From the NCBI GenBank assembly GCA_023428035.1, contig JAEYZO010000262.1, forward strand, positions 1 through 9,351: a DNA stretch of 9,351 nucleotides, written 5' to 3'. Under the pieces are notes generated by a model. That model ran no database searches and was not told the DNA's origin. It saw only the letters and a list, made by a program, of their open reading frames with translations. This document shows, piece after piece, positions 1 to 4,956 of the stretch (its first letter is position 1; each line of letters starts with the position of its first letter). This stretch comes from Pseudomonadota bacterium (lineage in GTDB: Bacteria > Myxococcota_A > Polyangia > Polyangiales > Ga0077539). The translations under genes and the position numbers were made by a program.

Positions 1-206
1 CGTCAGCGCGGCGGCCAGCGGCGGGGCGAGGCAGAGCGCGAAGCCCGCGGCGACGGAGGGAACAGCGAGCAGCCCGAGGCCCAGAAACGCCGCGACGCCC
101 AGCGCGAGGGCGTAGGCGAGGGTGCCGCGGATGAGCCCGTCGTTCGCCGCGGCGGACCGGAGCGCGTCGAGCTCCTCCGGGGAGCGCCACGGGTCGCGCC
201 TGGGGA
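1..206 (-). CDS. Partial membrane-protein gene, cut by IS66
   Basis: The minus strand is open through 68 whole codons from position 204 to the window edge. It begins PRRDPWRSPEELDALRSAAA and continues into two hydrophobic stretches rich in Leu, Ala, Gly and Val separated by a short break, which look like two membrane segments. The amphipathic, charged start followed by a hydrophobic hairpin resembles a small integral membrane protein or the N-terminal part of a larger one. I do not recognise the family. The reading frame has no start codon before it reaches the left end of the IS66 element. Continuing into the IS, the first in-frame candidate is a GTG at 253-255, which would give a chimeric protein. 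The original 5' end has most likely been displaced by the IS. The 3' end lies outside the window. Confidence 0.45.
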
Positions 207-228
207 GTAACCGCCCCGATCTCGGCGT
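207..228 (+). repeat. IS66 left terminal inverted repeat
   Basis: It begins GTAACCGCCCCGA. Compared with the reverse complement of 3234-3255, the first 13 bases are identical and 19 of 22 match, with mismatches at repeat positions 14, 15 and 17. The GTAA tip is characteristic of IS66 ends. Confidence 0.88.
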
Positions 229-276
229 GGTGACGTCGCCGCTCTTCGCTGTCACGTACGCGCACGGAGGTTCCCC

Positions 277-645
277 GTGCCCCGTACCGCCCGCCGCTCC
301 CTGTCCGCGATCCTGAAGCGGCCGTACTGGTCGACCGACGACGCGCGCGTCGTGCTCGACGCGCTCGACGCCACCGCGACCACGGTCGCCGACTTCGCGC
401 GCACCCACGGCATCGACCCGCGCCGTCTGTACGCCTGTCGCCGTCGACTCCGTCGTGGCCCCGCGCCCGATCGCGCGGTGCGCTTCGTCGAGCTGACCCC
501 GACCGTCGCCGCGCTCACGCCCACCCCCGCGCGCTACGAGATCACTCTGCCCTGCGGTACGCGCCTGTGCATCGAGGGGACCGTCGTCCCCGCCGAGCTC
601 GCGGCGGTGGTGGCGATCCTTCGCGCGGAGCGCAGGACGTGCTGA
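277..645 (+). CDS. tnpA: IS66 accessory protein TnpA
   Basis: A 122-aa protein of the size usual for the first IS66 ORF. Residues about 22-60 (DARVVLDALDAT through RRLYACRRRLRR) read as a helix-turn-helix of the transposase-accessory type, with the segment VADFARTHGIDPRRLYACRR. The C-terminal part has the family hallmark, residues about 70-118: FVELTP, then YEITLPCGTRLCIEG, then ELAAVVAILRA. TnpA is needed with TnpB and TnpC for IS66 transposition and probably binds DNA; its exact biochemistry is poorly defined. The start is a GTG at 277, preceded by a perfect GGAGG at 266-270 with a 6-base spacer. This is the strongest ribosome-binding site in the IS. The stop overlaps the start of tnpB. Confidence 0.88.
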   Translation: MPRTARRSLSAILKRPYWSTDDARVVLDALDATATTVADFARTHGIDPRRLYACRRRLRRGPAPDRAVRFVELTPTVAALTPTPARYEITLPCGTRLCIEGTVVPAELAAVVAILRAERRTC

Positions 646-998
646 CCTTGCCCCCCACGGTGCGCGTCTTCGCCGCCACCGAGCCCGTCGACGGGCGCAA
701 GGGCATCGATGGCCTGGCCGCCGTCGTGCGCGCCACGCTCGGGCACGACCCGCTCAACGGCGACCTGTACCTCTTCCTGTCTCGGCGCCGCGACCGGGCG
801 CGTGTCTTGTACTTCTCGCACAACGGCTACTGGCTGCTGCTCAAACGCCTCGAGCGCGGTCGGTTCCACCTCCCGTGGGAGCCGTCGCCCGACGCGCGCA
901 GCCGTCCCCTGGAGCACGCCGAGCTGTTGCTCCTGCTCGAGGGGATCGACCTGCGCGGCGCCCACCACCGACCTCGCTGGAGCCCTCGGCGACCCTGA
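639..998 (+). CDS. tnpB: IS66 accessory protein TnpB (Orf2)
   Basis: A 119-aa protein carrying the diagnostic IS66 Orf2 pattern: EPVDGRKGIDGLAAVVRATL, then the DPLNGDLYLFLSRR block, then LYFSHNGYWLLLKRLERGRF, and a C-terminal ELLLLLEGIDL tail. The GTG start at 639 is chosen because homology begins immediately after it (VLTLPPTVRVF) and because it overlaps the tnpA stop by 7 bases (GTGCTGA), suggesting translational coupling. A longer frame opening at 567 would add residues that read as a tnpA shadow. TnpB is required for transposition in studied IS66 elements, but its function is not established. The active-site basic pattern of the family looks intact. Confidence 0.9.
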   Translation: MLTLPPTVRVFAATEPVDGRKGIDGLAAVVRATLGHDPLNGDLYLFLSRRRDRARVLYFSHNGYWLLLKRLERGRFHLPWEPSPDARSRPLEHAELLLLLEGIDLRGAHHRPRWSPRRP

Positions 999-1063
999 TC
1001 GACACGCGCCTTTCGCAGAGACCGCTCGCCCTGCAGACGCATCGCAGCGAGCGAGTCGCCGCA

Positions 1064-2707
1064 ATGCCCGCCCCCTCCATCCGCACCCAGGACCTGGACC
1101 TGTCGGCCTTCGAGGCGTGGCTGCGGGGACAACTTCCGGGCGCGGCCTTCGCCGCGGTGGTCACCGTGGTGCTGCAGATGATCCGCGCGCTCTTCGCGCA
1201 GAACACTCTTCTGCGCCAGCGCCTCGCGGGACGCAGCGCGCAGCCACCCTCGGAGCGCCTCGCGCGGGTCGAGCGGCAGCTCAGCTTCGCCTTCGTGGTG
1301 CCCCTCAACGACGTGGCGCCTGCCCCCGCGGCGACGCCCGCGCAGGGCGCGTCCGAGCCCGCCAAGGACAAGCCCGCGCGGCCCAAGCCTCGACCGCGTC
1401 AGCCGATTCCCAAGGGGCTGCCCGAGATCGTGGTGCCCAACCCCGTGCCTGAGGCGCTGCGTACCTGCGGCACCTGCGGGGTGGCCATGAGGCCGTTGAC
1501 GCCGCGGTGCGTGCGCACGATCGAGATGATCCCCGCGCGGGTGGTCGTGCGCTGCCGCGTGGACGAGACGCTGGCGTGCCCCTGCTGCGACGCCATCGTG
1601 CGCGCCAAGGCCCCGCCCTCGGTGCTGGACGGCGGCATCCTCGGCCCCACGCTCATCACCGAGGCGGTGGCCTCCAAGGTGCTCGATGCGATGCCCATCG
1701 AGCGGCAGGCGTGCAACCTTCAGCGGCAGGGCGCGCCGGTGGCGGCCAGCACGCTCGGGCGCGCGGCCTCGGAGCTTCTGGCGCTGATGGTGCCCGTGGC
1801 CGACGAGGTGCTCGCCGAGGTGCGCCGCAGCGCGCGGGTACAGATGGACTCCACCTCGCTCAAGGTGCTCGACCGCAGCGCCCCCGACGGGGTCACCCGC
1901 GACACGCTGTGGACTCTCTTGGGCGACGGCCGCTGGATCTACTTCGCTCCGCTCTGCAGCGGCGACGCCGACGCGATCGAGGCGGTGATCGCGAGCGCCG
2001 AGGCCGACAGCTTCCAATGCGACGGCACGAGCACCACCAACTTCATCGAGAACAAGCTCGAGCGCCGTCGACCGGGGTGTCACTCGCACGGGCGGCGGCG
2101 TCTGGTCGAGGCCACGCGTCGCGGCGACCTGCGAGCGATGGAGGGCTTGCATATCTACGCCAGGCTCTTCGCGATCGAGCGCCGCGCCGATCGTGAGGGG
2201 CTCGACGTAGCCGCGCGGCAGAAGCTGCGTGAGACCGAGAGCGTGGCGGTGCTACAGGCGCTGCGCGAATGGGTGCTCACGCTCGCGCCCACGGTGGAGC
2301 CCAAGTCGACGCTGGGCGCGGCGCTGACGTACCTGCAGCGGCAGTGGCTGCGGCTGTGCCTGTTCGTCTTCGACGGCGCGATCGAGGTGACCAACAACGC
2401 CTCCGAGCGCGCCCTGAGGCCCTGGGCTCTGGGAAGGCACACGTGGCTCTTCATGGGAGACCAGGAGCACGCCGAGCGGTGGGCTGCGGCGTACACGCTC
2501 TGCGCGACGGCGCTGGCGCAGGGCCTCAACCCGCGGGCGTACCTGCACGCGGTGGCGACGAAGCTCATCGCGGGACACCCGCGCACGCGGCTGCGGGAGC
2601 TGTTGCCCGACGCGATGGTCGAGGTCGATCCGTCGCTGCGCCTGCCGCCGCGGCCGAGCCTCGCGGGCGAGGTCGCCGACAGTGGCGAGGTCTCACGCGC
2701 GGCGTAG
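1064..2707 (+). CDS. tnpC: IS66 transposase TnpC (DDE)
   Basis: A 547-aa transposase, the usual size for IS66 TnpC, which cuts and joins the IS ends. Residues about 35-75 form a leucine-rich coiled-coil-like segment (LFAQNTLLRQRL), followed by an Ala/Pro/Lys-rich linker at about 84-118. A zinc-finger-like region follows, with C135-x2-C138 and C172/C174/C175. The catalytic core has D262 (VQMDSTSLKV), D320 (FQCDGTST) and E448 in the IS66 signature VTNNASERALRP. The motif usually read as GCWAHARR appears as GCHSHGRRR at about 338-346, a variant of the family form. The ATG at 1064 is favoured: the frame is open upstream to 875, but that part overlaps tnpB and reads as its shadow. The ribosome-binding site is weak. 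A 65-bp gap separates it from tnpB. No frameshift or stop was seen. Confidence 0.92.
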   Translation: MPAPSIRTQDLDLSAFEAWLRGQLPGAAFAAVVTVVLQMIRALFAQNTLLRQRLAGRSAQPPSERLARVERQLSFAFVVPLNDVAPAPAATPAQGASEPAKDKPARPKPRPRQPIPKGLPEIVVPNPVPEALRTCGTCGVAMRPLTPRCVRTIEMIPARVVVRCRVDETLACPCCDAIVRAKAPPSVLDGGILGPTLITEAVASKVLDAMPIERQACNLQRQGAPVAASTLGRAASELLALMVPVADEVLAEVRRSARVQMDSTSLKVLDRSAPDGVTRDTLWTLLGDGRWIYFAPLCSGDADAIEAVIASAEADSFQCDGTSTTNFIENKLERRRPGCHSHGRRRLVEATRRGDLRAMEGLHIYARLFAIERRADREGLDVAARQKLRETESVAVLQALREWVLTLAPTVEPKSTLGAALTYLQRQWLRLCLFVFDGAIEVTNNASERALRPWALGRHTWLFMGDQEHAERWAAAYTLCATALAQGLNPRAYLHAVATKLIAGHPRTRLRELLPDAMVEVDPSLRLPPRPSLAGEVADSGEVSRAA

Positions 2708-2743
2708 AGCCGTGGTAGCCCAGGCGTCGAGGAGTCCTTCACG

Positions 2744-3079
2744 ATGAGCACCGAGCGCCCGAGGTCGTCGCCCACCCCTCACGTGCACGGCCCGCACTGC
2801 GGCCACTGCGGCACGGCTCTGAGGAGCGTGCAGGAGTACACGATCGAGGACCGCTTCGGTCAGGTGCTCTTGAGCGCGTTGTGCGCGCAGATGGGCGCGG
2901 AACTGAGCCGAGCGAAGCGCCGCGCGACCTTCAGCGTGCGCGCCGAGCCGCAGGTGCTCGACGAGCTCTCGGCGCGGTTGCAGACGCTGATGGTGCAGCT
3001 GGACGACCGGCTGATGACCGTCGCCGAGGACTTCCTGCGCGAGCACACCGGCCAGCAGATCCATCGACGAGCCCGCTGA
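2744..3079 (+). CDS. IS66 passenger ORF, small CxxC protein of unknown function
   Basis: A 111-aa protein lying 36 bp after tnpC, inside the IS66 inverted repeats, so it travels with the element. An ATG at 2744 follows GGAG at 2731-2734 with a 9-base spacer. The N-terminus is Ser/Pro-rich, then has a His/Cys cluster, HVHGPHCGHCGTAL, at about residues 18-31. The CxxC with nearby histidines could bind a metal such as zinc. It is not a heme motif, because Gly rather than His follows the second Cys. Residues about 36-111 look mainly helical and charged, with heptad-like leucines in VLDELSARLQTLMVQLDDRLM. I do not recognise the family. Position and spacing suggest co-transcription with tnpC and a role as accessory or regulator in transposition, but that is inference. 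Confidence 0.7.
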   Translation: MSTERPRSSPTPHVHGPHCGHCGTALRSVQEYTIEDRFGQVLLSALCAQMGAELSRAKRRATFSVRAEPQVLDELSARLQTLMVQLDDRLMTVAEDFLREHTGQQIHRRAR

Positions 3080-3210
3080 CCCTCGACGAGCGGGAGATCG
3101 GCGAGGGGGAGGACGACGCGCGCTTGTACAGCGGCGAGCGGCGGCGCGGGGAACGTCGCCGACACCTCGCCCGCTCGGGCTCGACGCTACCGCGGGGAGA
3201 TCGCGACGTC

Positions 3211-3228
3211 CGTAGCGCGACCGCTACG
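3211..3228. repeat. Subterminal hairpin of IS66 right end
   Basis: A perfect 7-bp inverted repeat, CGTAGCG and CGCTACG, around a 4-base loop, 5 bp inside the right terminal repeat. It could be a weak transcription terminator for the IS genes or a subterminal transposase/TnpA site. No T-tract follows it. The rest of 3080-3233 shows no other recognisable feature. Confidence 0.45.
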
Positions 3229-3233
3229 CAGTG

Positions 3234-3255
3234 ACGCCAACCTCGGGGCGGTTAC
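3234..3255 (-). repeat. IS66 right terminal inverted repeat
   Basis: Read on the minus strand it starts GTAACCGCCCCGA and matches the left end at 19 of 22 positions. It fixes the right boundary of the IS at 3255 and falls inside codon 263 of the ISAs1-type transposase gene, showing the point at which that gene is cut. Confidence 0.88.
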
Positions 3256-4042
3256 AGTACGTCGCCAGCGGGCCCAGAGCCGAGGCGGGCGCGGCCCACA
3301 CCTCGCGCCACTCGTCACGACCGTGACCTCGCTCGCGGCTCTTGTGGTGACGCACGGGTACGCCCAGCGCCCCGTCAGCCTCGGCCGGCGCGAAGAACGT
3401 CGCCAGAGCCGCGTGGAGCTTCTTTCGGTTGGCCTTCACCGTCGCGATGTAGTCGGCCCCCTGGGCGATCACCGCGCGCGCGACCTTCTTGTTGGCGTTG
3501 CCGGCGTCGAAGGTGACAACGGCGCCTGTGAGCTCGAGCGCCTCGAGCAGCGAGACGATGGCGGCGCTCTCCTCAGGGGCTCATTCGACGGCCTTGTGGC
3601 CGAGCAGCAGGCGTTGGCTGCCGACCCATGCGTGCACCTGGTGCAGGGCGGTGCGACCGAAGGCGCGGCTCAGGGCTCCGCGCATCGCCTTGCCGTCGAA
3701 GGCCACCACCTGCCCGGCGCAGTCCTCAGCGAGGCTGTTGACCCACGCGCGCATGCACGCCTCGAACGCACCGGGCCGCAGCGATGAGAACAACCGTCGA
3801 AAGACCCCCTCTTTGGGCGGAGCTTCGGGCATCTGCAAGAAGGTCCGCAGCCACGCGAACTTGGACTCGGAGAACACCTCCAGGTCCGTCCAGCCGTTGC
3901 AGCCGCAGAGAACGCCGAGCAACCCGATCACGAGGACGGTCTCGAACGAGAAGTCGCAGCGGTTGACCACCCAAGGATCGCGCAGCTCGGAGAAGTGCTG
4001 GAGGATCGATCGCACACCCTTCGGAAGCCCGGAGCTCTGCAT
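3256..4042 (-). pseudogene. ISAs1-family transposase, nonsense-mutated and 3'-truncated
   Basis: The minus strand from an ATG at 4040-4042 encodes the N-terminal part of an ISAs1-type transposase. Residues 1-90 carry the associated N-terminal domain (LQHFSELRDPWVVNRCDF, FAWLRTFLQMPEAPPKEGVF). The first catalytic Asp is D116 in VVAFDGKAMRGA. Codon 154 is an in-frame TGA (3581-3583). Beyond it the same frame continues unshifted with strong family character: D179 in GAVVTFDAGNANKKVA, then GADYIATVKANRKKLH, then GHGRDEWREVW, which supplies E244. The gene is cut at codon 263 by the IS66 right end, and the remaining IS-derived codons end in a stop at 3224. The C-terminal part that normally includes the HWGIEN-like segment (about 100 codons) is missing. 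It is inactive twice over. Neither ISAs1 end could be located with confidence. Confidence 0.88.
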
Positions 4043-4072
4043 CCCCGGCCTCTATCTGCCCACCCCGAAAAT

Positions 4073-4786
4073 TCAAGCGCGTTTGGCAACGCCGCCCTGC
4101 CCGAGGAGGTGGGGCCGTTCCTCTCGAAGCTGCGAGAGCTCTTCCCGCAGCACTTCGCGATGGCGGCGCTTGGGTTCGCGACGGGGCTGAGGCCCTCGTC
4201 GTTGCGCCCTCTGCGCCGAAGCGGGCCGACGCCCGACGTCATCCTCACGAGCGGCGTGCTCCTCGTGCGCCGCTCTCAGACGCGCGGCAAGGAGGTCATG
4301 GAGACCACCAAGACCGCGCGTCACCAGCGCGTGTCGCTCCCGAAGGATCTGGTCTCGATCCTGGAGTGGCACATCGACTCGCTGCCCGAGGGGCCGATGG
4401 CCGACTCGGAGCTCCTCTTCCCCTCGGAGACCGGGGGCTTCCGCGCGCCCTCGGTGCTCGACAAGCCGTTCCGGGTCGTGGCGAAGACGCTACACCTGCG
4501 AAAGCGCATCACCGCCCGCGCGATGCGCAGGACCTTCCAGGACCTCGCGCGGGCGGCGGAGGTGCGCGACATCGTCACCCGCGCCGTCTCGGGCCACGCG
4601 ACCGAGGACATACAGCGGCACTACTCGACCGTCCACCAGAACGAGATCCGAGAGGGCCTCGCGCGGATCGTGGACCTCGGGGAGTTCCGCAAGGCGATGG
4701 GCACCGACGCCGACCCCGCCGACGAGGCCGGGACAGGTGGTGCGCATGGTGGTGCGCATCCCCCGGATACGAAGAAGGCCAGCTAG
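4073..4786 (+). pseudogene. Tyrosine recombinase (integrase), N-terminus lost
   Basis: The plus-strand frame holds a tyrosine-recombinase catalytic domain: box I Arg in FATGLRPSSLRPL (R at about 4190), Lys in METTKTARHQRVSLP, box II RAMRRTFQDLARAAEV, SGH in AVSGHATED, and the nucleophile Tyr in QRHYSTV (about 4622). The C-terminus is complete, with a TAG at 4784-4786. The arm-binding and core-binding domains expected before about 4085 are absent. The frame instead runs back into antisense of the ISAs1 5' end, giving about 30 unrelated residues to an ATG at 3995. Family-like sequence starts near GNAALPEEVGPFL; the exact junction lies between 4043 and 4085. In box II the usual first His is Arg (RxxR); I recall similar myxobacterial integrases having this, but cannot check. 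It most likely drove integration at the neighbouring tRNA-Gly gene and can no longer do so alone. Confidence 0.8.
4736..4759 (+). repeat. 12-bp tandem duplication in integrase 3' end
   Basis: GGTGGTGCGCAT occurs twice head to tail (4736-4747 and 4748-4759). In the integrase frame it encodes Gly-Gly-Ala-His twice in the low-complexity tail after the catalytic domain, so it keeps the frame. It is probably replication slippage in a non-essential tail. Confidence 0.85.
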
Positions 4787-4809
4787 CCGCTGGTCGGCTA
4801 ACTGGCCTT
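4775..4809. terminator. Strong hairpin between integrase and tRNA-Gly, probable bidirectional terminator
   Basis: AAGGCCAG (4775-4782) pairs with CTGGCCTT (4802-4809), and TAGCCG (4784-4789) pairs with CGGCTA (4795-4800). Only one mismatch (4783 against 4801) and a 5-base loop interrupt 14 base pairs. On the minus strand it lies 19 bases after the tRNA 3' end and is followed by CTTCTTCG, a short pyrimidine run. On the plus strand it is followed by ACTTGTTGCG and then TTTCTTT. It therefore probably ends the tRNA transcript and could also end the integrase transcript. The integrase stop codon TAG forms the start of the inner stem. It could alternatively be a recombinase-related site, given its position beside a likely attachment site. 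Confidence 0.7.
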
Positions 4810-4828
4810 ACTTGTTGCGCTTTCTTTG

Positions 4829-4900
4829 AGCGGGCGACCGGGATCGAACCGGCGACGTTCAGCTTGGGAAGCTGACATTCTACCGCTGAATTACGCCCGC
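4829..4900 (-). tRNA. tRNA-Gly (anticodon CCC)
   Basis: Read on the minus strand, the cloverleaf is complete. The acceptor stem GCGGGCG pairs with CGCCCGC over 7 bp. The D stem is ATTC/GAAT with loop AGCGGTA. The anticodon stem is TCAGC/GCTGA with loop TTCCCAA, giving anticodon CCC for the GGG codon. There is a 5-base variable region, and the T stem GCCGG/CCGGT has loop TTCGATC with one G-U pair. The discriminator base is U, as usual for bacterial glycine tRNA. The 3' CCA is not encoded and must be added. The 3' end faces the integrase remnant. tRNA 3' ends are common attachment sites for tyrosine recombinases, and this gene stays intact after integration. Confidence 0.97.
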
Positions 4901-4918
4901 GGTGACTATGGACCGCGG

Positions 4919-4947
4919 ACTCTGCCAGCCGCCGACGAAGCCGTCAA
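4919..4947 (-). promoter_or_regulatory. Sigma70-like promoter of tRNA-Gly
   Basis: On the minus strand, TTGACG (4942-4947) is followed by a 17-base spacer and CAGAGT (4919-4924). A start about 7 bases later would leave a leader of about 12 bases before the tRNA 5' end at 4900. The -35 is close to consensus; the -10 is weaker. It lies just after the lipoprotein stop codon at 4957-4959. Confidence 0.5.
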
Positions 4948-4956
4948 CAGCTTCGT
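4935..4956. other. Inverted repeat directly after the lipoprotein stop codon
   Basis: ACGAAGC (4935-4941) and GCTTCGT (4950-4956) form a perfect 7-bp stem with an 8-base loop, starting immediately after the TGA of the lipoprotein gene on the minus strand. No T-tract follows, so it is at best a weak terminator or an mRNA 3'-end stabiliser. The loop contains the putative -35 of the tRNA promoter. Confidence 0.45.

Larger units (their letters stand above)
207..3255 (+). mobile_element. IS66-family insertion sequence, about 3.05 kb, with passenger ORF
   Basis: The element is bounded by imperfect 22-bp terminal inverted repeats (207-228 and 3234-3255) that start with GTAA, as is usual for IS66. 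Inside are tnpA, tnpB and tnpC in the canonical order and orientation, then an extra 111-codon ORF. The catalytic Asp-Asp-Glu residues of TnpC are present and no gene is broken, so the element may still be mobile. IS66 normally makes an 8-bp target duplication. The flanking octamers here are cctgggga (199-206) and agtacgtc (3256-3263), which do not match. The left flank codes for a membrane-protein fragment and the right flank for a truncated ISAs1 transposase. The missing part of that transposase is not found at the left end, so rearrangement or recombination after insertion is likely. Confidence 0.9.

Noticed and set aside
199..206. 8-bp target duplication of IS66
   Set aside because: The octamers on the two sides do not match in either orientation.
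827..2152. A 441-codon minus-strand frame across tnpB and tnpC
   Set aside because: Low-complexity translation antisense to clearly coding IS66 genes; a GC shadow.
2795..2813. CxxC of the IS66 passenger protein as a heme-c site
   Set aside because: The motif is C-G-H-C-G: the residue after the second Cys is Gly, not His, and there is no export signal.
3581..3583. TGA read as selenocysteine or as programmed recoding
   Set aside because: ISAs1 transposases have no known selenocysteine at this position and no selenocysteine-insertion-like stem was evident. The gene is truncated anyway, so decay is simpler.
3995..4072. ATG at 3995 as the true integrase start
   Set aside because: The first 20 to 30 codons are antisense to the ISAs1 transposase start and do not resemble a recombinase N-terminal domain, so this is a fusion by chance.
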